Below are positions 29,885-41,852 of a stretch of 64,000 bases of DNA, piece after piece. A model generated the notes under the pieces. The model was not told where the DNA came from and ran no database searches. It saw only the letters and a program-made list of their open reading frames with translations. A program made the translations under genes and the position numbers. Each line of letters starts with the position of its first letter. Position 1 is the stretch's first letter. This stretch comes from Calliopum simillimum. Lineage: Eukaryota; Arthropoda; Insecta; Diptera; Lauxaniidae. Where the stretch lies: contig OX638369.1 in NCBI GenBank assembly GCA_951812925.1, forward strand, positions 60,216,228 through 60,280,227. The letters are read 5' to 3'.

Positions 29885-32800
29885 TAGGGTGTCCGTTATT
29901 TCCCAAGTTCTTTGTTTTTAGGAATAAAAAGTGAAAAATTTCAAAAGCTTGCAATATAGCGAGCCGCTCGCGAAATTACTTTTTTCATACAAAAATGTAT
30001 GGAGTGCTTGAAGTCTGTAAAATTGTAAAATTGTAGGAAAATTTTGTCGTAGATATAAGGTTGTTTTGAGGAAATATTAAGTTTTAAAGCTCTCTATATC
30101 ACCTTGATTTTGAGATATCCTAACCTAAATATTGAAAAAGAAATACTTTTTTTTTTGCAAGTTTTGAAGACACATAACAAGACAAGACAATTTTAAGCCA
30201 TAAAATTTAGTACGGCATTTAAAGTAGTGCTTTTTCTTTAAAACTCATTTTGAACTATATCTAGCTTTTAATTTCTCGGAAATGCCCTATGCTAAAAGAC
30301 AGCACAAAAACACGGTTCTAGTCATATTTGGAGGTTATATACAGAATGCACAAAACTTTTCCACTCTTTTCTTTAGATTGGCTCATTTAGTAAAGTTATG
30401 AGTATGTTATTTTTTTCGCAAAGTTATGAGTATTTTAAAATTTGCGAAATAAGGCTTTTTTCAAGTTTTGGATTAGGATATCTCCAAACCCAGATGAGAT
30501 AGAGCGATTCTGAGATGGGTTTCAGATTTTTTATTACAAAGTTAATTGAAAATGGTTACTTTTACAGTTGTTTGTTCTATTTTTTTTTTTAATACCCAAA
30601 AATCCCATTTTTTAATAAAAAAGTTAAATGGTTAAATATCTCCTGAAGGATATCAGCCAGGACTTTCCGGTTTGCATTTTTTTACTTTAGAGATATGCAC
30701 CCAACTTTTTGCATACTCAGTTTTTTGTCAAATTTAGATCCATTAGAGCCCATGGGTTGATAAGTTTGTGGTCTAATGAAGAAAAAACATTTTTTTTTTG
30801 GATAAATTTGAGAGCGATTTAGTCATTTGAGCGTTTTTCTAACATTTCGATGCCTCTCTTCTAGAACGATTCAAATTTTTGCTCAAAACAGCCGTTTTTT
30901 GGCAACCACCTTCTTTTTTGAGCCAAATCTTTTTCCAGTGAACTTTTTTTTTGGGTCTGCAAACAGGTAAAAGTCGGTGGAAGACAAACCTTTTTCATCG
31001 ACTTAAAACACAGTGCAATGTCTTGAAAAAGCAGTAAACGCGGAACGCATTTTTAAAGTAACTTTCGCATGGTCAAATTTTCTTGTTAAATTCTAAACAA
31101 TACCACCTTCTGATATCTTTGAAGTATCAGCTATCTCACTCAATTTCAACTTAAGAACATCTAAGTGGATTCTAAAAAAATTCACAAGTAAGCTATGTAA
31201 ATTTTTTTTGTTAGTTGCCTTGCTTTTGAGTAATAAATCGTTTTTCCAACAGCGTAATTGAAAAACGTAAAAAAATCGATTTTTGGACCGGAATATTATG
31301 TATACTCCAAAAAAAAATTTTTAATTTTTAAAATTATTCTTTATTTCTAAAACAAATCTTAAAAGTTATGACTAAAAAACGTGTTTTTTTACTCAAAATG
31401 GGCCTTCAGTAGAATCAAAAGTGCTCCATTGGTTTTTCTCGGAATGAAAAAAAAAAAAAAAACTAGAAAGAGTGTGACCTTTAGTCTGGCCAAACATTAA
31501 ATATTCTACACTGCATTATTTTGAAAATTTTGCTTATATGGGAGGTGCCAGGCCTCTTGTCCGAGTTTGTCTAGTTTTAGCTTAGAGCGTACATTTATAG
31601 CCCTTAGTATTTGACTAAAATTTAGTTCTATTATCTCAAAAAACGCTTTCAGTATAGCGTTTTGAAGCTTTTTCTTATATGGGAGGTGCCACGCCCTCTT
31701 GTCCGATTTCATCCAGTTTTTGTTGGGATCTTGCATTTATAGTTCTTAGTGTCTGAGTAAAATTTACTTCGACTTTCTCAAAAAACGTTTTTAGTATTGC
31801 GTTTTGAAGTTTTTGCTTGTACGGGAGGTGCCACGCCCTCTTGTCCGAATTCGTCCAGTTTTTTCGCAGAGCTTGCGCTTACAATTCGTAGTAATTATGT
31901 GTATTTTGGTTGCATTGTCGTGAAAAATACTCCTAAAGTTGCTTTTTGAATATATTTTTTGTATGGACGGTAGGCGTGTCCGCCGACCAATTTTGCTCAT
32001 TTTCAATCTCACAAGCTAGCTTTGACGATGCAGGCAGTGTACCGAATCACATTGAATTATCTTGCTGAGTTTTCCCAAAAAAATGTATTTCCACACACAG
32101 CCAGCCACCCAGCTAGACAGACGGACATGGCTATATCGACTCAGAAGGTGACGCTGATCAAGAATTTATATGAAGCAATCCACGCAAATGTACCAGCTCA
32201 AATTTGGCAATATGGTAGATCCGGTGTGCAAGAACAACAATCCGGGAGGATTTGGTCCTAGTACCATTTGTTGTTAAAATACAAAGTGTTGAAGTTGGCG
32301 TTTTTTAGTCATTTTCATGAAAAGGGTGTTTTTTCAAAAATTTATAGCTTACACTTAAGTTTGTAAATTGATAAATCTAAGTTACTGGTCCTATTCATTT
32401 TGAAGTGTTCTTTTTATAAAAAAATATTTCTTGGTGAAAAAAATTTCTTTTGCACCAACATTTTTTACAATTAAAAATGCTTTTGAATTTTTTTTTAAAA
32501 AAAACCCCCCTTAGATTTTTTTTTAAAAGTTCTTTAAATTATAGCATAATTTATAAGCTTTAAAAGGATGTATGATTCAAGATGGGATTCGGACGCTAAA
32601 TGGAAGTTTTTGGCTTTTGAACGCCCGCGGCAAAAATCTTTTTTTACTCAAGAGAAAAGCATCTTACGAAAAAAGTGCCTTTTTGGATTTTTTTGGAAAT
32701 TTTTTTTTTAACTTTCCAAAAAATTTCACACTTATTTCCTTAATTTTTTACGGTCAAATGATCGGGATTTCATACGTTTCCGATTAGAGATGATTTTCCT

Positions 32801-33095
32801 TATAATGTACGCATTTAACATGTTCATCCACTAAAAATTTGCAGAACATGTTCATCCACTGAAAACTACTTAGGGATAAGAATTAGAAGAACCAATGAAC
32901 GTCCAATATTTAATGCATATCTTAACATGACCTTCCACCCAAACATCTAAATTTTTTTGAAAATGTTAATATGTTTATCCACTCAACTCTTCATATGTTT
33001 AAGCTTATTATGCGGACTGGGAAGCACCTTTTTTGTAACACGCCTTTTCAAATTCTAAAAAGAAAAAAAATTTCTTTCAAAAGCGATCCACCCTA
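29885..33095. mobile_element. Candidate TAGGGTG-ended element
   Basis: TAGGGTG at 29885 and CACCCTA at 33095 are inverted, but only seven bases agree perfectly and the match beyond is weak. Between them is a long non-coding AT-rich tract with an inverted T-family copy inside. If the ends are real, it is a large non-autonomous element; the evidence is thin. Confidence 0.3.
31460..32167 (-). mobile_element. T-family repeat, copy 4 (inverted, 5'-truncated)
   Basis: Reading on the minus strand it starts abruptly at the AGTCGATATAGCCATGTCC head region. It contains three AGAGGGCGTGGCACCTCCC units and ends AATATTTAATGTTTGGCC near 31480. The terminal ATACCCTACAC is missing. Confidence 0.8.
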
Positions 33096-35300
33096 ATGAA
33101 CAATCTCTTGAATGACTATACATATACATTTTTACAAAAACTTGAGAGACCTGTCTCAAACAGTAATATATATAAGAAAAAAAAAAACTTAAAAAAAATA
33201 AACCTAGAGAAGCAAAAACTAATTAGTGTTTGGTTAAGCGTGGAATGCCCCATACATACCATACGAAGTATGATACAATACAATACAATAATTGCCCATA
33301 TTGATAAAATTGAGTAAAATTGGACATAAGTTTGAGCTTTAGTATCAAAAAAGATCAATAGTTCGTGAAAAAGACACTAAAAAAAATTTTTTTTCAATCT
33401 TAACTATTTTGGTATGGTCTAAAAATACTATCGTAATTATTATCACGTTAAGAAAAAGCGAACCAAGTTGCATATCCATATGCGTTGAGGAAAGCTTATC
33501 CATTTCATTCAACTACGTATGGACAACCCCATCCCCATCCCTATTCTTAACAGCAATTGGTCATGCGCACACAAAACAAAGGCAATGGCTCAAGTATAGA
33601 GGGGCTCTTTCATATTGTGGTTTCATCAAGTTCCTACACACTTGAATCATTGAAAAAGTCTGTGTAACGAAAATAAAGTTAAGATAAAAAAATCGAAAAA
33701 AAAAACCCAAAAAAATATAAAAAACAATACATAAGTATTTAGTATCAAAATACAGATGCAAAAACAAAGCCCAAGCATTCCAGAAAGCAAAGTCAAAGAG
33801 CAACAACGTCGTCGTCGGGCCTTTCGCGTATACCCGTTGTTGCATGCAGTTATTCTCCAGTAACAGAATTGTCTGGATGTGCTACAATTGGCGTTCGCTC
33901 AAGTTTATTCGCCTTAACGTCGTCATTTGTTGATTGTTTTCCAAGCAAAAAAAAAAAAACAAAAAAAAAAATAAAATAAAATTCTTGCAATCGAAGTTGC
34001 ACAATTTCTCCGTAGAGTTTTTTCGGTGAACTTTTGAACTTTTTATTTGTAGGTTGGTGGAATAAGTATTTTGTTTTGTTGTGATTTTATTGATGCGACG
34101 CAATTATTGATTATGTGCCTATGGCGACAGTGAGTGAGTGGTGATACATGAAATGTGTAGTGTTTGGCTCAAGTATCTATTAGATACTCAAACTTTTTGT
34201 TTTTGGTATGAAGCCCCCGTAAAATAGAAACCAAACATTTGAATGAACTAATGATTTTCGCGCATATTGTGTCACTTCTATCGAATTATCGTATGTGTCA
34301 TGGTTGAGCGATTGTAACGATTGCTTCTACTGTATATGTATAATATATATGTATACAGATGTTAGATGTTATATTGTTGGGAGTGGTGTTAGCGCTTTTA
34401 TGACATACTCATAGATAGATACTCTTGTAATCACTATATTTCTATGCAGCAAAATTAAGTTGAAGAGACCGGCTTTTGAAGCACTGGGAGTACAAAAGAC
34501 AAACAAATACTTAGGAATAAAATGCTTTTAGCAGCATGTTTAGGTGCACAGCGCTAGTGACTGCTGTCATTTTTTATTGATTTTTTATTTTTTTGGAATT
34601 TCAACACACAAATTTGGTGCTCGCTTAGGTGTCATTTTAAGCCAACGCAATGGATACATACATAAAAATGAGAATTTGGCCTTGAAATGATATTTAAATT
34701 TTTCACAATTTAATTAAAGAATCTCATCAAAACAATTTTTAATAAAGGCAGTTCATCCGGCATATAAACTAAATAAACTAAAAATGATATCATGAGTAGT
34801 GATAGGAATTTTGCTTCGAGGCCGGTTTACCAACAGCCCATTCTTTCTAAAAATCTTTTTTCGCTACCATAGTTCTTAGTTCATAATACCTATGTCAATA
34901 AAACTATCATTGGGCGGCAAGCCAACGGAAGTTGTAACCGACGTATACCAAGTAGTTTTCCGATTTAGATCAGACTTTCCGTTAAACCGAGTACTAAAAT
35001 CAAATGAATGTTCCTCTTAATTAAAGTGGCTAAAGTGACCGACTTAGAAGTTTCAAGTTTTTTTATTGAAGTGCCTACATATTAATTTTAAACTATACAC
35101 GCCGACTCGACGAGCAAATATTCATATTAAAATTTATAGTATGTAAGTATGACTGTCATACGTATGCTCAATGCTTTCGAATAATCAATGGCCAATTTGT
35201 GGAAAATTTCGAAATCTAAAATGGCGACTATGATTAGAAATTAAAAAAAACTAGTTGGAATTTTTCTGGAAAAAATCCAAGTGAACTTTTTTCACCAAAA
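33096..35300. other. Intergenic, no gene recognised
   Basis: Low-complexity, A+T-rich, with poly(A) runs near 33180 and 33950. The block 33780-33900 is more balanced (a CGTCGTCG run) but carries no convincing frame. At about 35097 ACACGCCGACTCGACGAGC matches the small inverted repeat at 15863-16046, indicating another copy of that MITE end. Confidence 0.3.
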
Positions 35301-35303
35301 AAA

Positions 35304-36525
35304 TGGCGTCAATAAAACCTTTTTGTAGGAAGTCCTCAAAAACAGCTCCAATTTTGATGATTTTTTTTTTTAAAAATTTGTTTTTCTTTTATTTAAAAAC
35401 AGAAATATTTTGGAGCCGTAACGGAATTATTTATATTTTTTAAAAAATATCTCAGAAACTAAAAAAAAAATCTTGCAGCATACAAAAATAAAAATAGTAA
35501 TTTTTGATGTAAATCCGAATCTGTCATCAAATCGTTATATCTAGTATGGTTTTTGAGATATCTTCTCTCGTTTTACGACCAAAATTGTATTTTTTTTTCA
35601 AAAACGGCTGCAGCGATTTCAGTGAAATTTTGGAAAATTATGCACATTAGCATAGAATTAAAAATGAGCCAGATTATAACTTTGTATAGAGTTATGCGGA
35701 GGTGTGGCACCGCCCTAAATTTTAAATTCAATCCGGTCATATCTCGCCAATCATATAAGATATTTTGATAAAGAGTGCCATGCCCTCTTTTTAGCAGTTG
35801 AACAGTTTAATATTCATACAAGTTACATACAAGGACACATAAAACCTGATATGGTAGTTAAAAGCACTAGTCTTTTTCTTTGAAATGTAATTTGAACTAT
35901 TTCGATATCTTCTTTTTTTTAGAGATATCCTAACCTTAAAGTTGTCGTTAAATATTGAGTAAAAATTTTCAGTTGATAAAAAGTGGACTTGGCACTCTTT
36001 TGATTTCGCCTCAATATAAGGCATTGATGCTCAGTAGCTGTGTACCAAATTTTATCAAAATATCTTGTATTGTTCGCGAGATATGACTGAATTAAATTTC
36101 AAATTTAGGGCGGTGCCACACCTCCTTATGACTTTCTACAAAGTTATAGCTTAGCTCATTCTTATTTTATGCCAATGTGTATCATTTTCCAAAATTTCAC
36201 TAAAATCACTAGAGTCGTTCTTGAAAAAAATACAATTTTAGGTCGTAAAATTAGAGAAGATATCTCAAAAACCATACGAGATATAACAATTCTGATGTCA
36301 GATTCAGCATCGCAAAATATATTGAAAATTACTATTTTTATTTTTGTTTTATAATTTTTTTCAGTTTCAGAAATATTTTTTAAAAATTATAAATAATTCC
36401 GTCCCAGCTCCAAAATGTTTCTGATTTAAAAAAAAAAAAACCAAATTTATTAAAAAAAATCATTAAAATCGGAGCTGTTCTTGAGGACTTCCCCATTTTG
36501 GCTGTTTTATGGCTTTATTGACTCC
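35304..36525. mobile_element. Large palindrome, arms of about 500 bp
   Basis: Left arm landmarks TGGCGTCAATAAAACC, GAAGTCCTCAAAAACAGCTC, TCAAAAACGGCTGCAGCGAT and GAGGTGTGGCACCGCCCTAA all recur inverted in 35965-36525 (AGGGCGGTGCCACACCTCC, GAGCTGTTCTTGAGGACTTC, GGCTTTATTGACTCCA). The spacer is about 165 bp. Arms differ at many sites, so it is old. Related arm sequence occurs at 46720-46900. It is non-coding. Confidence 0.75.
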
Positions 36526-36527
36526 AC

Positions 36528-36730
36528 TATTAGGATATATTCAATAAAATCGAATTTTTGGACTTTTTTCGGTTTTTTTAGAATATGCATTCCCTAAACG
36601 GTGTCTTTTTCGTTAATGCAAATCAATGTTATTTATTCCAAGTCTTCTTATCTCACCGTTTTCATTAAAAAGCCTCCTGAATGAAAAGTAATTGAAACCA
36701 CACGGATTACGGAACAGGCCTGTATATGTT
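36528..36730. repeat. R-family copy 2
   Basis: TCAATAAAATCGAATTTTTG, then CGTTAATGCAAATCAATGTT and GAAACCACACGGATTACGGA, ending ACAGGCCTGTATATG. It matches one arm of the palindrome at 24530-24860, in the orientation of the right arm, and preserves its outer end better. Confidence 0.7.
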
Positions 36731-36873
36731 TATAGGGACTTGCATGCTCTATAAATCATAAGGAATGTATGTATGTTCACGTACAATTCACCGTTTTCGA
36801 TTTATTCAATAAAAACCATAAAAATGGTGAAAAACGCTAAATAATCTGTTTTTAAAAACCTCAATTAGTTAAG

Positions 36874-38570
36874 GGGTATGAACACTGTAAACGCCTTAAT
36901 TTCAGGTGGTTTTTATTTTATTAATTAAGATAAATTGGCTTGACATATAAATATAAAACTTTGTCTATGTATTAATTGAAGTTAGTACAGTAGAGACATG
37001 TTTTTTCTTAAAAATGTCGATCGGACAAAAACTCTTCAAGTTATGCTGTCAACGCGGTTAAAAAAGTGGTTTCGTGAAAACGGCGTTTAAAGTTTTAGAA
37101 GAGACAAATTGTATATATATCAAATTTTTTTATGTAGTACACTGAGAAAACAGTATGATTATATACATCAAAATTTGGTAATAATTAACAAATAATATAT
37201 TTGATATAGGCGAATCGAATATTTGATATCATTTAATGAGTGGCATATTTGAGCAATTTTATTGGTTCAATCGTATATTTGTTAATAATTACCAAATATA
37301 TGTTTGCATATAAAGACATATATTGTTTTGAATTTAGACCTTTATTATTATTAATCTTTTTATTAATTAGAAACTAATATGACAATATTTGCTAGGATCA
37401 CGGCGACATCATAAAATATAATATTTGTTATAAATTAAAAATAAAACTCCTCTCTGAAATTTGAATGCACTCGCCAAGTTGCAAAAAAAAAAAACAAAAA
37501 TATAAAAACAAAAAAAAAAAAACACAAAAAAAAATCATATCTGGGTGGGGATTGAACTCATACCCCCGGGGCTATTTTTGTTCTTTGTTAGATGCTACCA
37601 TATATTTACCAGCTACATTTGTAACCTTGGTTCATTGCAATCGTAAGAGGGAATCCATGTATAGCGAATTGGAACTATGCCGCGCGTATTGAATTCTTTA
37701 AACCTCAGGACGCAATGACCGAATGTAAATTACTGAATCTTACAGCTTAACAATCAGAACTATATTATAACTATAGATGTTCTACATATACAAATTGAAA
37801 TACGAAAAAGTTATATCAAATCAAAAAGTCAATCAAAGTGAAGTAAAAAAATAAAATAATTAATTTAAAAAAAAAAAATTTTCTTGTCTGGGATTCGAAC
37901 ATAGACCCACAGGATATGAGTCAAACGTCTTACACATTGAGCTAACTCTATCTACGTTTGTAGTGATTGTTATTTTGAATTTATTTTAAACAAAAAGTCA
38001 AACACAAAATTTAACAAGTATTGATTGTTTTTTGTAACTTTTGAAAATAATGTTTTGAAAATAATGTCAGTATGTTTTTGAAATTTTTCAATACTTGTTG
38101 AATTTTTTGTATGACTTTTTGTTTAGAATTAAAGTAGATAGAATTAGCTCAATGTATAAGATGTTTGAGTTATAACCTGGGGGCGTAGGTTCAAATCCCA
38201 GACAAGAAAGAATTTTTTTTAATTATTTTTTTTTTTTTAGAGTGCGTTCGAATCCCAGACAAGGTTTTTTTTTAAGTTAAAGCAAATATTTGACATTCCA
38301 TCAAACAGATATCAGTTTTGGCCCAATCGACAATATTTCAAGGTCCAATTAAAGGCATATTAATATTTACCGAAATTTGTTAATTATTAACAAATATTTT
38401 CTAAAATGTTCAATCAAATATAATTCTTTGATCGAAACATACTCTTTTCTCAGTGTACTAACTTCAATAATTACATAGACAAAGTTTTATATTTATATGC
38501 CAAGCCAATTTTTCTTAATTAATAAAATAAAAACCACCTGAAATTAAAGCGTTTACAGTGTTCATACCCC
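36874..38570. mobile_element. TTAA-flanked palindromic element, copy B, with nested insertion
   Basis: Ends GGGGTATGAACACTGTAAAC and its inverse are flanked by TTAA (36870-36873 and 38571-38574). The arms pair over about 125 bp (GGTGGTTTTTATTTTATTAA, then GACAAAGTTTTATATTTATA in the right arm inverse). Within it lies a second inverted structure, roughly 37138-38458 (ACACTGAGAAAA and TTTTCTCAGTGT). That in turn contains two opposed tRNA-like stretches. There is no transposase. TTAA suggests piggyBac-type mobilisation. Confidence 0.65.
37875..38215. repeat. Two opposed tRNA-like stretches
   Basis: On the minus strand 37875-37960 reads AGTTAGCTCAATGTGTAAGA with TGTTCGAATCCCAGACAAG. On the plus strand 38135-38210 reads ATTAGCTCAATGTATAAGAT with GGTTCAAATCCCAGACAAG. 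Both have an A-box-like TTAGCTCAATG and a B-box-like GTTCrAATCCC at tRNA spacing, but an uneven cloverleaf. They are the arms of a palindrome. A similar B-box-like sequence (GGGATTGAAC, inverse) is at 37548. Confidence 0.55.
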
Positions 38571-38959
38571 TTAAATGGACATTTGACTCATTCCACAATG
38601 AATCTCCATCCATATATAAAATTTGCCACTTTTCTTAAAAGGTTATACCTCTAAAATGGACAAAAGTTATAGCCATTTTAAAACTATTTCCTTTTTAATC
38701 ATACACAACATGTCGTATGAGTAACATTTAAATTTAAATTGAAAAATAAATTTTCAATTTAAAATTTTAATAAGTACTAGAATCGCCCAGTGGTCAAAAT
38801 TCGACCACAAATGTATTAAATAATTTTGGTAATTTTTGGACACTTATAGTACTTTTATTGCTATTTGGTACAAAATAAAAAGCTCATTTATCATCCCTGG
38901 TATATTTCAAGCGAAATACAAACAAAACAAAAAACATGAAAAGTCAGTGCTATGCTTTT

Positions 38960-39608
38960 TATACCCTACACCCAGGGTATATTCACTTTGTCCTTCTATT
39001 TGTAACGCAGAGAAGGAGGCGTAGCAGATATAGAAAAGTATATATTTTCTGGATCAACGTCACCTTCTGAGTCCATTTAGCCGTGTCCGTTTGTCTGGCT
39101 GGCTGGCTGGGTGTGCATGGAAATACATTTTTTGGGAAAACTAAACAAGATTATTAAATGAAATTTGTAACACTGCCTTCGTCGTCATAGTTGGCACGTG
39201 GGATTGAAAATGAACGAAATCGGTCAACGGACACGCCTACCGCCCATACAAAAAATATATTCAAAATGCAAGCTTAGGAGTATTTTTCACGACAATGCAA
39301 CCAAAATACACATAATTATTACGAATTGTAAGCACAAGCTCTAAGAAAAAACTGGGAGAATTTGGACAAGAGGGCGTGGCACCTCCCATATAAGCAAAAG
39401 CTTCAAAATGCTATACTGAAAGAGTTTTTTGAGATAATCCAACTTAATTTCACTCAAATGATAAGGACTATATATGCACACACTGAGCTAAAACTCGATG
39501 AACTTGGATAAGAGGTCGTGGCACCTCCTATACAAGCAAAATTTTCAAAATACTGCAGTGTAGGGTATTTAATGTTTTACCAGGCCAAAGGTTATACTCT
39601 TACTAGTT
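38960..39608 (+). mobile_element. T-family repeat, copy 5 (complete)
   Basis: Full length, from ATACCCTACACCCAGGG to ATACTCTTACTAGTTG, with two AGAGGGCGTGGCACC-type units. It is the shortest complete copy in the window and a good family reference. Confidence 0.85.
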
Positions 39609-40201
39609 GTCTTTCTCTTTGTGTTTTAGCCTTTTTTCAGCTCTGCGTGCCGTGTAGTTTGTCGTTAATATTGAAAAAATTGTATTTAATTTTACCTGGC
39701 TTAACTTAACTTTAACTTTGTGCATATCTGAACACAAATACCTTTCTAATGGTGTTTAATTTGAAGTCGTACTCTACTTCTAACATAGCAAAAACAGAGG
39801 GACAAGTTTTTGTCTTTCGTATTAATATTTAGATTTGATCGCCTCGATAAGACCTAGCATTTTTAAAATTGAGTACCTTGTAGCTATGCAAAACGAAGGC
39901 CCTGAATAGTGGTGCATAGTAGTAGAAAAATTTAAATGCCCCTCATAAATACTATGTGTACAAACAAAATATTTATATTTTATTATAAAATTATTTAAAC
40001 CAATTAATATAATATGCCATATGTTCGGCCGTGAAATAAACTTATAATTATTCGTCGTTAATAATAAACTTTTTTTCTTGAAGTTCGTAAAATATAACAT
40101 TTCCAAAAGTTAAGATCTCAAAAAATACTCGTGTATGTGAAACTGAAGCTATTGTATCATTAACTAATATATCGTACAAAGATACCATTTAAAAAGTCAA
40201 A
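39609..40201. other. Upstream flank of the AIG1-like exon
   Basis: No gene is recognised. The last 100 bp before the ATG should be leader and promoter. An open frame on the minus strand (39822-40106) has no resemblance to a known protein. Confidence 0.25.
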
Positions 40202-40399
40202 ATGACAAAAGTTGAATTGTATAAATCGCGTGTTTTTGTCACCATCATTCACGTGTTTGCTTTGGGTCAGTTTGCCTACGCTTTATACTTCGATAAATTT
40301 GGAACAGAGCGCAGTTTTAAGTTGAAAACCAGTCAACATCGGCACTTGGTACCAGAAGGATTATGGAATAAATCAAAACTTTTATCGTACTGGTGTTTG
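40202..40399 (+). CDS. AIG1/FAR-17a-like membrane protein, first exon only
   Basis: This family (AIG1, ADTRP) comprises multi-pass membrane hydrolases of the endoplasmic reticulum that act on branched fatty acid esters (FAHFA). The exon encodes 66 residues: MTKVELYKSRVFVTIIHVFA, a first membrane segment (about 11-31, ending LYFDKF), a soluble loop with LKTSQHRHLVPEGLWNKSK, and the start of the second segment (LLSYWCL). It ends in a GTGAGT donor in phase 0. The position of the intron after the K(F/L)L(T/S)(F/Y)W element is plausible for the family. No later exon is visible up to the right edge, although other genes intervene, so the gene is probably broken, or the catalytic part has been lost. 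The assignment rests on topology and spacing rather than on catalytic residues, which would lie downstream. Confidence 0.5.
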
Positions 40400-40747
40400 G
40401 TGAGTAATCTATTTAGTTGTTAAGAAAATTAAATTTAAGAAAAAAACAATGTTGATGTTATCAATATAATAGTTCTTTGGCGCAATAAAATATCGATATT
40501 TGAATTGTTATTTTTGAATGTGGAATAAGTTCATAAAAGGACAAAAGTAATATCATACACATTATGTATTATAATAACACTTTGCAACACAAAAATCTGA
40601 ATGTGATCTGAGATCTGAGTTATTCTTGATTTAAAATGCAGGAAACGCTATTTTCAGACTTATAGCGTACGTATGGAAAATAGTGTAGTTCACTTTTGTC
40701 AGCGGAATTTAATAGACAGACAGAACATCCTCTTTAAACCAAACTTT

Positions 40748-41145
40748 AACTTTTCCGTTTGTAACGCACAGAAGGAGGAGTGACAGGTGGCGTTGCCTCC
40801 TGAATCGATTTAGACAGGTCCGTCTGTCTGTGGAAATAATTTTTCCAAAAAAATCATTTCAAACGAGTACTAAAAACAGTAAAGTCGAGTTCTTAACGAA
40901 AATCTGATGAACTCAGACAAAACAACGTGATGCGAGCGTTGTTTGAGATAATGCAACCAAATTTCGCATAGACACTACTCGTAGAGATATTCAGAGTAAG
41001 CTTAGGGCATAACTACGTTCATTCGGATAAGAAAGAAGAAAAATTTTCAAAATGCTGTAATATCAGCGTTATAACATGTAGTGCAACCAAATTCTTCACA
41101 GCCACTAGGTAGCTTATCGCAAAAACTAGATAACACCCTTACTAG
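40748..41145 (+). mobile_element. T-family repeat, copy 6 (degenerate)
   Basis: Keeps CCGTTTGTAACGCACAGAAG, a shortened head and two eroded unit remnants (AACTCAGACAAAACAACGTG), and ends ACACCCTTACTAGTATT. The ATACCCTACAC end is lost. Confidence 0.65.
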
Positions 41146-41852
41146 TATTTATATTTAGCTGGAGTTGGTTGAGTTTAAGGTTGTAACAATTAAATTCAAC
41201 AAAAATGTATTACTTGTTTGAGTATAAGATGCGGTTACTCTCAATAAAACTAACGATGCCTTCAATCATTTCTTTAAGCACAAGAAGAAAACGCTTGAAA
41301 TATAAATGGAATATGAATGAATGGAAATCTTGCATTATTAAAAATGTGGTTATCGTCATGGTGTCGCTTATCCTGTCTGTTGTAATCGTACTTTGTTTAT
41401 TGAGAAAACTGTTGTTTATTTACTTTTTGTCGAATAAAGAAATATGTGCACATACTAGTATATGCATATGTATATTTTAATACAATATACAACTGAGACA
41501 ATATTTGTGTAGTAATGGGTTGTTGAAAGGCTTAAAATGTTTCCATAACTAGTCGGTTACGACCTTCTCCGATTCAAATCTTGCATGAAAATTCACTTTT
41601 GTTCTATATTGTGGAATAGAATGTTTTTTTTTTTTCATCAAATTACTTAAAATCAAAGAGGGAAAGTTAAGTAGAATTTTATAAACGTTAAAAAGTGGGC
41701 GTGGAATTTATCTGACTGCGTCCACTTGTCGACCATGTTCGATACTTACCTAACAAATGTCCTAAAAGCTCGTTAAGCTTGCGAGACGGTAAAGAAGTGT
41801 CTAAAAAATGCAACGCGACCTTGAAATTATTAATTTTGAGCGCGAAGCATTA
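41146..41852. other. Intergenic, no gene recognised
   Basis: An open frame 41205-41480 has a basic N-terminal half and a hydrophobic stretch (VVIVMVSLILSVVIVLCLL), but no family resemblance and no splice or promoter context. I do not call it a gene. Confidence 0.25.

Noticed and set aside
29885..33095. A confident 3.2-kb mariner-type element
   Set aside because: Only seven terminal bases agree; kept as a low-confidence feature and not argued as a finding.
37875..38215. Functional tRNA genes
   Set aside because: A and B boxes are suggestive, but acceptor and anticodon stems do not pair convincingly and the copies are arms of a repeat.
41205..41480. Small membrane protein gene
   Set aside because: One hydrophobic stretch only, in AT-rich DNA where such frames arise by chance; no supporting context.
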